This document shows positions 18,709 through 26,974 of a stretch of 47,242 nt of DNA, in pieces. Every line of letters begins with the position of its first letter. The first letter of the stretch is position 1. A program made the position numbers and the translations under genes. The notes below the pieces were generated by a model. It did no database searches. It had not been told where the DNA came from and worked only from the letters and a program-made list of their open reading frames with translations. The stretch is from an uncultured Pelagibacteraceae bacterium (GTDB lineage Bacteria > Pseudomonadota > Alphaproteobacteria > Pelagibacterales > Pelagibacteraceae): positions 1 to 47,242 of the forward strand of contig CACJYF010000006.1 in NCBI GenBank assembly GCA_902597575.1, read 5' to 3'.

Positions 18709-21700
18709 ATTTCAAAAATTTAATCATTTAAAACTACATACTCAATATTCTATTTGCGAAGGCGCAATAAAAATAGATGAGATAAAAGAATCATCAAAAG
18801 AAAATAGAATTAAATCTTTAGCTATATGCGATACATCAAATTTATGTGGCGCGCTAGAATTTTCAGATAAACTATCTAAAATTGGTACTCAACCAATAAT
18901 AGGAACCCAAATAAATTTTAAGTATGAGGAAACTACAGGTTTAATTCCACTCTTTGCAATGAATGAGACAGGTTATAAAAGAATTATTGAACTTTCCTCT
19001 TTATCTTACTTGGATAATAATGAGTTTTCTGAGCCCAATGTTCCTTTTGACGAATTGCTAAAAAAAGATAAAGGTGTTGCTATTTTTTCTGGAACTGTAT
19101 TTGGCTTATTTGGAAATTTATTTGATAAAGGTAAGTATTCGGATATTGAAAAATTATACTCAAAACTCAAATCAATTTATAAAGATAGATTTTATATTGA
19201 ATTACAAAGACATGGAGATCGTAATGAAGATAGTTTCGAAAAAATGAATTTAAAAAAATCTAATGATTTAGAAATTCCTTTGATTGCAACAAATGAGACT
19301 TTTTATATTGATAAAGACATGCACGAGGCGCATGACGCGTTAATTTGTATTAAGAATAAGACATATATACAGGAAAAAAATAGAGTTAGATTTAGTAATA
19401 AGCATTATTTGAGAGATGATAAAGAAATGTATGAATTATTTTCTGATATTCCTGAGGCACTTGAAAATAATTACAATTTTCCTTATAGGTGTAGCTATAA
19501 ACCATCATTCTCAAAACCTATTTTACCCAATATTAGTTCTGAAAAAGAAGGAAATGCAGATGATATTCTTAAAAAAAATTCACTCATTGGGCTAAAAGAT
19601 AAATTCATTAAAGTTTTTAAAAAAGATATTAATAATTTAACTTCAGACAATGATTATCAAAAATACCTTGATAGACTTAATCATGAATTAAATATTATTA
19701 CTGAAATGAAATACTCAAGTTATTTTTTGATCGTATCAGATTACATTAAATGGGCAAAAACAAACAATATACCTGTTGGTCCTGGAAGGGGATCGGGTGC
19801 CGGATCATTAGTTGCTTGGTGTCTTTCAATTACAGATGTTGACCCAATTAAATTTAATTTAATATTTGAAAGATTTTTAAATCCTGATCGTATATCTATG
19901 CCTGATTTTGATATTGATTTTTGTGAGGAAAAAAGAGATCTGGTTTTTGAGTATCTTACAAAAAAATATAAAAACAGCGTTGCACATATTATTACTTTTG
20001 GAAAATTAAAAGCTAGAATGGTAATACGAGATGTGGGTCGTGTAATGGGTTTGTCGTATGGTTTCGTTGATAGTATCTCAAAAATGATACCATTTGATCC
20101 CTCGAGACCACAAAATTTAACAGAATGTATAGCTGGAGAGCCAAGACTTCAAAAGTTGATAAATGAAGATCCCAGAGTTAAAAAATTAATTGATTTATCT
20201 TTGAAACTAGAGGGACTAAATAGAAATGTTGCTACTCATGCAGCTGGTGTTGTCATAGCCGATAAAAAATTAACAGATGTAGTACCGTTATATAAAGACA
20301 ACACAGCGGATTTACTTTTGCCTTCAACACAATTTGATATGTATTCTGCTGAAAACGCTGGATTAATTAAATTTGATTTTTTAGGTCTAAAAACTTTGAC
20401 AGTAATAAATAATACGCAAAATATTATAAGAAAAAAAAATAAAGATTTTGAAATAGAAAATATTAATTATGATGACCAAAAAGTTTTTGAGTTTTTATCT
20501 TCAGGTAAAACAGTAGGATTGTTCCAAATTGAAAGTGCCGGAATGAGAGAGGCACTTATCCAAATGAAGCCTAATCACATTGAGGATATAATCGCATTGG
20601 TAGCTCTATATAGACCTGGTCCTATGAGCAATATACCAATTTATAATGATTGTAAGCATGGAAAACAAAAACCAGATTATCTTCATCCACTATTAGAGGA
20701 AATCCTTAAGCCAACATACGGCGTTATAATATATCAAGAACAAGTAATGCAAATAGCACAAAAATTATCAGGCTATACCGCAGGCCAAGCAGATATATTA
20801 AGAAGAGCAATGGGCAAGAAAAAAAGAGCTGAACTAGAAAGACAAAAACAAAGTTTTATCTCTGGTGCTGTAAAAAATGGTATTAGCAAAGAAGTAGCAG
20901 CTGGTATATTTTTAAAGATAGAGCCCTTTGCAGAATATGGGTTTAATAAAAGTCATGCTGCAGCCTATGCAATAATTTCTTATCAAACAGCTTATCTAAA
21001 AACATATTTTCCTAAAGAATTTATAGCTGCTTCAATGACAATGGATATTTCAAATCAAAACAAATTAAGTGAGTTTTATGAAGAACTTAAGAGACTTAAT
21101 ATAGAGATTCAAAGGCCAGATATAAATGAGTGTTTTGCAGATTTTAGAAATGACGATCAAAAATTTTATTATGCACTAGGAGGTATTAAAGCAGTTGGTT
21201 ATGAAGCAGTTTCAAATATTGTTAAAGAGAGAATAAAGAATGGAAAATTTAAATCAATTAATGATTTTTTAAATAGAATTAACCCAAAAGATATAAATAA
21301 ACTCCAGTTAGAGGGATTGGTAAAAGCTGGTGCTTTTGATTGCTTAAATGAAAATAGACAGTCCCTATTTAACTCTATTCCCAATTTTATAACAAAATCA
21401 AAAAACATTTTCGAGAATAAATCAGCAAATCAAATTGATCTTTTCGGAGAAAGTGAAAATAAAAATGACGATTTAATATCCAATATAAAAGATTGGAAAT
21501 TCGAAGAAAGATTATCGAGAGAATTTGAGGCAGTTGGTTTTTTTATATCCGATCATCCATTGAACCAATTTAAAGAAATTTTTAATGATTATAATATAAT
21601 TGATTATCAAAAATTTAATAATAAAGATGAGACAAATGAGTCAAACATAGCCGCCACCTTACTTAAAGTTCAAGAAAGAAAAACATCCAAAGGTAATACT

Positions 21701-22111
21701 TATGCAATATTGAAATTGACTGATCTTTCAAGCGTATTTGAATTATTTATATTTTCTGAAACTCTAGAATCTAATAGGAACATTTTAAAAGAGGGAAATT
21801 CATTAATATTAACTGTCAGTAAATCTTTATCTGATGAAAATAATAGATTTAAAAGAATAAATGTAAAAAAAGTTGCCTCTCTTAAAGATTTATTAAATAA
21901 TCCTATTAAAAATATTACTTTTAACCTTAATTCTTTGAAAGATTTAAATGAATTATCAAAATTTTTAGTTGATCCTGGAGACACAAAAATCAAAATTAAG
22001 ATTAACGAAAATAATAAAAGTTTGGATTTTCATTTACAAAACGGCAGAAAATTAGATAGAAAAACAGTTAATCTATTAAGAAACAAGGAAATATCAGCAA
22101 TAATTCATTAA
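18695..22111 (+). CDS. dnaE: DNA polymerase III alpha subunit
   Basis: This is the replicative polymerase catalytic subunit. It has an N-terminal PHP domain (HLKLHTQYSICEG, H11 and H15), the C-family palm with GPGRGSGAGSLVAW (from 363) and PDFDIDF (403-409, where D404 and D406 match the catalytic pair), a third aspartate region KFDFLGLKTL, a helix-hairpin-helix region near 810-880 and an OB-fold region near 985-1060. At 1138 residues it is the standard DnaE1 size. No proofreading domain is present, so a separate epsilon subunit is expected. The start lies inside lolD. It is followed by the 128-base rpsB leader region. Confidence 0.97.
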   Translation: MLESKFQKFNHLKLHTQYSICEGAIKIDEIKESSKENRIKSLAICDTSNLCGALEFSDKLSKIGTQPIIGTQINFKYEETTGLIPLFAMNETGYKRIIELSSLSYLDNNEFSEPNVPFDELLKKDKGVAIFSGTVFGLFGNLFDKGKYSDIEKLYSKLKSIYKDRFYIELQRHGDRNEDSFEKMNLKKSNDLEIPLIATNETFYIDKDMHEAHDALICIKNKTYIQEKNRVRFSNKHYLRDDKEMYELFSDIPEALENNYNFPYRCSYKPSFSKPILPNISSEKEGNADDILKKNSLIGLKDKFIKVFKKDINNLTSDNDYQKYLDRLNHELNIITEMKYSSYFLIVSDYIKWAKTNNIPVGPGRGSGAGSLVAWCLSITDVDPIKFNLIFERFLNPDRISMPDFDIDFCEEKRDLVFEYLTKKYKNSVAHIITFGKLKARMVIRDVGRVMGLSYGFVDSISKMIPFDPSRPQNLTECIAGEPRLQKLINEDPRVKKLIDLSLKLEGLNRNVATHAAGVVIADKKLTDVVPLYKDNTADLLLPSTQFDMYSAENAGLIKFDFLGLKTLTVINNTQNIIRKKNKDFEIENINYDDQKVFEFLSSGKTVGLFQIESAGMREALIQMKPNHIEDIIALVALYRPGPMSNIPIYNDCKHGKQKPDYLHPLLEEILKPTYGVIIYQEQVMQIAQKLSGYTAGQADILRRAMGKKKRAELERQKQSFISGAVKNGISKEVAAGIFLKIEPFAEYGFNKSHAAAYAIISYQTAYLKTYFPKEFIAASMTMDISNQNKLSEFYEELKRLNIEIQRPDINECFADFRNDDQKFYYALGGIKAVGYEAVSNIVKERIKNGKFKSINDFLNRINPKDINKLQLEGLVKAGAFDCLNENRQSLFNSIPNFITKSKNIFENKSANQIDLFGESENKNDDLISNIKDWKFEERLSREFEAVGFFISDHPLNQFKEIFNDYNIIDYQKFNNKDETNESNIAATLLKVQERKTSKGNTYAILKLTDLSSVFELFIFSETLESNRNILKEGNSLILTVSKSLSDENNRFKRINVKKVASLKDLLNNPIKNITFNLNSLKDLNELSKFLVDPGDTKIKIKINENNKSLDFHLQNGRKLDRKTVNLLRNKEISAIIH

Positions 22112-22239
22112 ATTATGCTTGTTTATTGTAAAAAATATTTGTAAATATTCGCAAATTAATTAACACGCACACAGTTTTTGGTTTTATACCTCCGGTCCTT
22201 AATTGGAAATTACTGTGGTGGCTTAACCGGGAAAAAATT
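22112..22239 (+). other. dnaE-rpsB intergenic region
   Basis: This is the longest non-coding stretch of the window. Its first half (to about 22160) is almost pure A/T and contains a perfect 7+2+7 dyad at 22134-22149. Its second half is distinctly richer in G and C than the surroundings and forms the rpsB leader described separately. A promoter for rpsB-tsf is expected in the A/T-rich half; TTGTTT at 22119 with TAAATA at 22142 has suitable spacing, but the match is weak and I do not call it. Confidence 0.6.
22161..22239 (+). ncRNA. rpsB (ribosomal protein S2) mRNA leader with predicted pseudoknot
   Basis: This is a cis-regulatory leader candidate just before rpsB. Helix 1 pairs 22170-22175 (CACAGT) with 22212-22217 (ACTGTG) and can extend by 22166-22168 with 22218-22220 if A22169 bulges. 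Helix 2 pairs 22192-22196 (CCGGT) with 22226-22230 (ACCGG), crossing helix 1 and so forming a pseudoknot. Helix 2 covers part of the only Shine-Dalgarno-like sequence, GGGA at 22229-22232, seven bases before the ATG. A structured leader before the S2 gene was described for Candidatus Pelagibacter ubique (Meyer et al. 2009), and S2 autoregulation of rpsB-tsf is known in E. coli. The pairings are hand-derived; assignment to the published motif is inference. Confidence 0.75.
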
Positions 22240-23055
22240 ATGAAGATACCTAACGTTACAATACAACAATTGCTAGAGGCTGGTGTCCACTTAGGACATA
22301 AAACTCTAAGATGGAATCCAAAAATGAAAAAATATATTTTTGGAAAAAGAGATTCAATACACATAATTGATTTAACTCAAACATTACAACTTACTAAAAT
22401 CGCTCTTGAAAAAGTTTATGAAACGATTTCAAATAATGGGAAAATCCTATTTGTTTCAACAAAAAAACAGGCATCTGAAGCTATTGCCGAGGTGGCAAAA
22501 GAAACTGATCAATATTTCGTAAATTACAGATGGCTAGGGGGAATGCTCACTAATTGGGGGACCATATCAAACTCAATAAAAAAACTTAAGAAACTAGAAA
22601 TTGATTTAACATCAGAGAATAGAGGTTTTACAAAGAAAGAACTTTTAAAAATGAGTGTTAAAAGAGATAAATTACAAAGATCTTTAGGTGGAATTTCTGA
22701 GATGACGAAAATCCCTGATCTCGTTTTTATTATAGACACTAATTATGAGTCCTTAGCAATTCAAGAGTCCTCAAAATTGGGAATTCCAATCATAGCTATT
22801 CTTGATAGCAACTCGAACCCTGATGGTATAGATTTTCCTATACCTGGAAATGATGATGCTAGAAGATCCATTGATCTTTATTGCTCATTGATAAAAGAAA
22901 CGATTATTAGCGCTAAGAAAGATTTTCCTGCAACAGAGATTAAAAAGCCTGCTGATAAAGGTAATGAGGAAAAATCGGATAAAACAAGACAAGAACTTGA
23001 TAGAGAGAAACTCGATAAAAAATTTTCTGAAAAAAATAAAGAAAAATTGAATTAA
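22240..23055 (+). CDS. rpsB: 30S ribosomal protein S2
   Basis: This is a structural protein of the small ribosomal subunit. The N-terminal [31 protein letters not shown] and the central [16 protein letters not shown] and [31 protein letters not shown] segments are diagnostic. It is 271 residues, with a lysine/glutamate-rich C-terminal tail from about 230 that varies in this family. It is preceded by a structured leader, and the encoded S2 is the likely repressor. The tsf gene follows after one base. Confidence 0.98.
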   Translation: MKIPNVTIQQLLEAGVHLGHKTLRWNPKMKKYIFGKRDSIHIIDLTQTLQLTKIALEKVYETISNNGKILFVSTKKQASEAIAEVAKETDQYFVNYRWLGGMLTNWGTISNSIKKLKKLEIDLTSENRGFTKKELLKMSVKRDKLQRSLGGISEMTKIPDLVFIIDTNYESLAIQESSKLGIPIIAILDSNSNPDGIDFPIPGNDDARRSIDLYCSLIKETIISAKKDFPATEIKKPADKGNEEKSDKTRQELDREKLDKKFSEKNKEKLN

Positions 23056-23056
23056 A

Positions 23057-23908
23057 ATGAGTGATATTGAAAAGGTAAAAAAACTTAGAGAAGCGACAGG
23101 AGCTGGATTTAAAGATTGTAATTTAGCTATTAAGGAGTCCAAGGGAGATTTAGATAAAGCAGTCGAAATTTTAAGGATTAAAGGAATTTCAAAAGCATCA
23201 AAAAAAATGTCAAGAGAGGCTAAGGAGGGTGTTGTAGCTATAAGTGGTGACAATAAAAAAACATCAATAATTGAAGTTAACTGTGAAACTGATTTCGTTG
23301 CAAAAAATGAAAATTTTATAAATTTTGTTAAAGAGCTTAGTGAACTAAATAATGAAAAAAATTCTAATATCGAACAATTAAACAATTCACTTATGCAGAA
23401 TGGAAAATCTGTAAATGATAATCTTGTAGCCTTAATAGCTAAAATTGGTGAAAAAATTACTATCGGTAAAACAAAAACGATTTCCAATAATTCTTCAACT
23501 AATTATCAATATCTTCATACAGTTGTAAAAGATAATTTAGCAAAGTTAGCTGTTGTTGTTTCTTTAGAAACTAAAGATGAGTCTGATACTGTAAAAAATT
23601 TTGGTAAACAGTTATCTATGCATATAGCTGCATCAAATCCCTTAGCATTAGACTCAAGTTTAATTGATAAAGATATATTAGATAAAGAGCAAGAATTAGT
23701 TAATGAGGAACTTAAAAATTCTGGAAAACCTGAGGATATCGCCAAAAAAATAAGCATTGGTAAAATGAATAAATTTAAAGAGGAAAATAGTCTTTTGACA
23801 CAGGACTGGGTTATGGAGCCAAAGAAGAAAGTTAAAGATATTATTAAAGAACTTTCGATTAATGATTTAAAGATAAGAGAGTTTAGTAGAATTAAAATAG
23901 GCGAATAA
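23057..23908 (+). CDS. tsf: Elongation factor Ts
   Basis: This is the nucleotide exchange factor for EF-Tu. The N-terminal UBA-like domain ([34 protein letters not shown], about 6-40) and the exchange-loop motif TDFV (78-81, in [13 protein letters not shown]) are clear. The length of 283 residues is normal. It is one base after rpsB and probably shares its leader. The frr ATG follows the stop directly; the uridylate kinase gene pyrH usual at this place is absent. Confidence 0.98.
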   Translation: MSDIEKVKKLREATGAGFKDCNLAIKESKGDLDKAVEILRIKGISKASKKMSREAKEGVVAISGDNKKTSIIEVNCETDFVAKNENFINFVKELSELNNEKNSNIEQLNNSLMQNGKSVNDNLVALIAKIGEKITIGKTKTISNNSSTNYQYLHTVVKDNLAKLAVVVSLETKDESDTVKNFGKQLSMHIAASNPLALDSSLIDKDILDKEQELVNEELKNSGKPEDIAKKISIGKMNKFKEENSLLTQDWVMEPKKKVKDIIKELSINDLKIREFSRIKIGE

Positions 23909-24460
23909 ATGTTTGATGAAAAGTCACATAGCATCAAAATGGACAAAGCTATTGAAGTTTTTTCTAAAGAATTGTCTTCATTAAGAACAGGCAGAGCTAA
24001 TGCAGCTATGCTTGATACTATAAAAGTTGATGTTTATGGACAACAAATGCCAATTAATCAGATTGGTAGTATAACAACGCCAGAGCCAAGAATGATTAAT
24101 ATTCAGGTTTGGGATCAAAACAATGTAGCATTAATTGATGGAGCAATTAAAAAATCTGAGTTGGGTCTTAATCCACAAATAGATGGTCAATTGATAAGAT
24201 TACCAATTCCAGAATTAAATGAGGAGAGAAGAACTGGTCTAAAAAAATTGATCAAGTCAATGGGAGAAAAATGCAAAGTATCAATTAGAAACATTCGAAG
24301 AGATGCAAATGATGAATTAAAAAAACTTTTAAAATCAAAAGAGATAGGTGAAGATGACGAAAAGACCTTTGAAAAAAACGTTCAAAATATTACCGATAAG
24401 CATATTCAAATAGTAGATGAAAAAGTTTCAACTAAAGAAAAAGAAATAATGACCATATGA
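23909..24460 (+). CDS. frr: Ribosome recycling factor
   Basis: This factor splits post-termination ribosomes together with EF-G. It is 183 residues, near the family norm of about 185. Conserved features are the N-terminal SLRTGRANAAMLD, the domain II segment QQMPINQIGSITTPEPRMINIQVWD and the helical RLPIPELNEERRTGLKK. It starts immediately after the tsf stop, and its end overlaps the uppS ATG (ATGA). It forms the link between the translation genes and the envelope lipid genes. Confidence 0.97.
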   Translation: MFDEKSHSIKMDKAIEVFSKELSSLRTGRANAAMLDTIKVDVYGQQMPINQIGSITTPEPRMINIQVWDQNNVALIDGAIKKSELGLNPQIDGQLIRLPIPELNEERRTGLKKLIKSMGEKCKVSIRNIRRDANDELKKLLKSKEIGEDDEKTFEKNVQNITDKHIQIVDEKVSTKEKEIMTI

Positions 24461-25131
24461 ACCCTTTGAAACATGTAGCCATTATCATGGATGGTAATGG
24501 GAGATGGGGTTTAAAATATGAAAATTCTAGAAATGCTGGGCATAAAGCTGGCTTAAAAACTGTAGAAAAAATTATAAAAGAAACAATAAAAAATAAGATA
24601 AGATTTCTAACATTATTTGCATTTTCAACAGAAAATTGGAAAAGGCCAAAAAAAGAAGTAGATTACTTATTCAACCTATTGGAAAATTTTTTAATCAATA
24701 AAATAGACAATCTTCACAAACAGAATATTCGACTTAAAATTTTAGGATCAAAAAAGTTTTCTAATAAACTAAATAAACTCTTGGATTATTCGGAAAAAAA
24801 AACTTCTAAAAATACTAAATTACAAATTAATCTTGCCTTGAATTATGGTTCTAAATTAGAGTTAATTGATGCATTCAAAAAGATAAAAAGAAGCCACAAT
24901 AAGATTAATGAAAAAAACTTAGAAAAATATCTTCAAACTAAGCATATACCTGATCCAGATATATTAATAAGAACTGGTAACACTAGAAGATTAAGTAATT
25001 TTTTATTATGGCAAATAGCATATTCAGAAATTTTTTTTGAAAAAAAATTATGGCCAGCATTTACTGAAAAAGATTTCAATAAGATAATTATAGAGTACAA
25101 AGATATAAAAAGAAATTTTGGTAATATATAA
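24457..25131 (+). CDS. uppS: Isoprenyl transferase (undecaprenyl diphosphate synthase)
   Basis: This is a cis-prenyltransferase that builds the C55 carrier lipid for peptidoglycan and other envelope polymers from farnesyl and isopentenyl diphosphates. The catalytic-aspartate motif MDGNGRW is at 11-17 (D12), followed by GHKAG; FAFSTENWKRP and, near the C-terminus, DILIRTGNTRRLSNFLLWQIAYSEIFF are family signatures. The length of 224 residues is slightly short but complete. It is coupled to frr (ATGA) and cdsA (TAATG). Confidence 0.96.
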   Translation: MNPLKHVAIIMDGNGRWGLKYENSRNAGHKAGLKTVEKIIKETIKNKIRFLTLFAFSTENWKRPKKEVDYLFNLLENFLINKIDNLHKQNIRLKILGSKKFSNKLNKLLDYSEKKTSKNTKLQINLALNYGSKLELIDAFKKIKRSHNKINEKNLEKYLQTKHIPDPDILIRTGNTRRLSNFLLWQIAYSEIFFEKKLWPAFTEKDFNKIIIEYKDIKRNFGNI

Positions 25132-25808
25132 TGATTAACGAATTAAATAAAAGAATTATCACTTCAGTGATTTCATTTGTTATTTTTTTATTAATCATTT
25201 ATAGTCACAGTTCGGTTTTTGGTATTTCGTTGCTGATCTTTGCTTTTATTATTTGTATAGAATTCAAAAATATCCTTATTAAAATAGTAGGTGATTTATA
25301 TTTACCTTCGGCAAAATTTAATTCAAAGTTTTTTGTTCTTATGTGCGTACCGTTTCTTTATATGTTCTTTATATTTGGTCTATCAACTTTTGATATTTAT
25401 AAAATAGGTGGACCAACTTTTTTTTTGTTTATAATTTCAATATGTTTTTTTACTGATATAGGAGGTTATGTTGTTGGTAAAACGATTGGTGGAAAAAAAT
25501 TAACTAAAATTAGTCCAAATAAAACTTTATCTGGCTCGATAGGTTCTTTTCTTTTTAGTATTATTCCATTAATAATTTTTATTAATATAAATAATTTTCA
25601 ATTAAAATTAGAGATTAACACTGTAATTTTATGTCTTTTGATTTCTCTAGTCAGCCAAATTGGTGATTTATTTATTTCATTCTTAAAAAGAAAAGCAAAA
25701 ATAAAAGATACAGGAAATATCTTACCAGGTCATGGTGGTCTTTTAGATCGAACAGATGGTATTATATTTGCTATTCCGTTTTCTAAATTATTATTAAATT
25801 TTATTTAA
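25131..25808 (+). CDS. cdsA: Phosphatidate cytidylyltransferase
   Basis: This membrane enzyme converts phosphatidic acid and CTP to CDP-diacylglycerol, the precursor of all bacterial phospholipid heads. The family signature is visible near the C-terminus: SFLKRKAKIKDTGNILPGHGGLLDRTDG (about 183-210), with the conserved K-D and D-x3-D aspartates. At 225 residues it is shorter than the roughly 270-residue enterobacterial enzyme, mainly by fewer N-terminal membrane helices; several strongly hydrophobic segments remain. It begins in a TAATG overlap with uppS and is followed directly by dxr. Confidence 0.93.
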   Translation: MINELNKRIITSVISFVIFLLIIYSHSSVFGISLLIFAFIICIEFKNILIKIVGDLYLPSAKFNSKFFVLMCVPFLYMFFIFGLSTFDIYKIGGPTFFLFIISICFFTDIGGYVVGKTIGGKKLTKISPNKTLSGSIGSFLFSIIPLIIFININNFQLKLEINTVILCLLISLVSQIGDLFISFLKRKAKIKDTGNILPGHGGLLDRTDGIIFAIPFSKLLLNFI

Positions 25809-26972
25809 ATGAAAAAAAAAGTTGCAATTCTTGGCTCGACAGGTTCTATTGGAAAAACTCTCATTAATATAATCAAAAAAGACAAAAAAAATTTTGAAAT
25901 CGTATTATTATCTGCAGATGAAAATTATAAAGAATTATTAAAACAGGCTAGGCTATTTAAAGTAAAAAATTTAATTGTAACTAATAAAGAAAGTTACAAA
26001 AAAATTAGAAAAAAAAAAATTTCAGAAAAAATAAAAATTTTTAACAATTTTGAAAGTTTTCAAAAAATTTTTAAAAAAAAAATACATTATTCGATGAGTT
26101 CAATTTCTGGAATTGAGGGATTAAAACCTACGATTGAAATGATTAAATACACAAAAAATATAGCTATTGCCAATAAAGAGGCAATTATTTGTGGGTGGAG
26201 CTTAATTGAAAAAGAATTAAAAAAAAATAAGACAAATTTTATACCTGTGGACTCCGAACATTTCTCCATTTGGTACGCTTTAAAGGGTATTGATAAGAAA
26301 ATTATTGAAAAGATTTATTTAACAGCTTCTGGGGGACCATTTTTGAAATACCCAAAAAAAAAATTTAATAAAATAAAGATGAAACAAGCTGTCAGTCATC
26401 CAAATTGGAAAATGGGAAAGAAGATTTCCATAGACTCTGCAACAATGATGAATAAAGTATTCGAAGTTATCGAAGCAAAAAAAATCTTTAATATCCCGTA
26501 TAAAAAATTATCTATAATTATTCATCCAAAGTCATATGTTCATGCAATTTTAAAGTTTAAAAATGGTCTGACAAAAATAATTGTACATGATACAAATATG
26601 AAAATTCCTATATTTAATTCTTTATACTCATCGAACAAAACAATTAATTCAAACAAATTAGATTTAAAGGTTTTAAATAATCTAAATTTCCAAGATATAG
26701 ATTTAATGCGTTTCCCAATTATAAAAATATTGAGTAAGTTACCTGAAAAATCTTCTTTATTTGAAACAGTTTTAGTTTCGATAAATGATAAATTAGTAAA
26801 ATTATTTTTAGCTAATAGAATTAAATTTACTGATATTTCTAAAAAAATGAATATTATTCTAGAATTAAATGATTTGAAAAGATTCAAAAAATTAAAAGTA
26901 AATAAAATTGATGATATAATGAATTTAAATAACAAAGTTGAATTTAAACTAAATAGTATGATTGATAATTAA
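25809..26972 (+). CDS. dxr: 1-deoxy-D-xylulose 5-phosphate reductoisomerase
   Basis: This enzyme performs the second step of the MEP isoprenoid pathway, forming 2-C-methyl-D-erythritol 4-phosphate with NADPH. It has an N-terminal dinucleotide-binding GSTGSIGK (9-16), the metal/substrate region IANKEAIICGW and PVDSEHFSIW, TASGGPF, and HPNWKMGKKISIDSATMMNK. The length of 387 residues is normal. It fits the neighbourhood by supplying precursors to UppS. Two long A runs (26009-26019 and about 26073-26082) lie in a lysine-rich section. bamA follows after two bases, with no rseP between them. Confidence 0.96.
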   Translation: MKKKVAILGSTGSIGKTLINIIKKDKKNFEIVLLSADENYKELLKQARLFKVKNLIVTNKESYKKIRKKKISEKIKIFNNFESFQKIFKKKIHYSMSSISGIEGLKPTIEMIKYTKNIAIANKEAIICGWSLIEKELKKNKTNFIPVDSEHFSIWYALKGIDKKIIEKIYLTASGGPFLKYPKKKFNKIKMKQAVSHPNWKMGKKISIDSATMMNKVFEVIEAKKIFNIPYKKLSIIIHPKSYVHAILKFKNGLTKIIVHDTNMKIPIFNSLYSSNKTINSNKLDLKVLNNLNFQDIDLMRFPIIKILSKLPEKSSLFETVLVSINDKLVKLFLANRIKFTDISKKMNIILELNDLKRFKKLKVNKIDDIMNLNNKVEFKLNSMIDN

Positions 26973-26974
26973 AA

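Noticed and set aside
22885..23487. 200-codon minus-strand frame across the end of rpsB and the start of tsf
   Set aside because: It is the complement of well-identified rpsB and tsf and is rich in Phe/Ser/Leu, as expected for the shadow of Lys/Glu-rich coding sequence.
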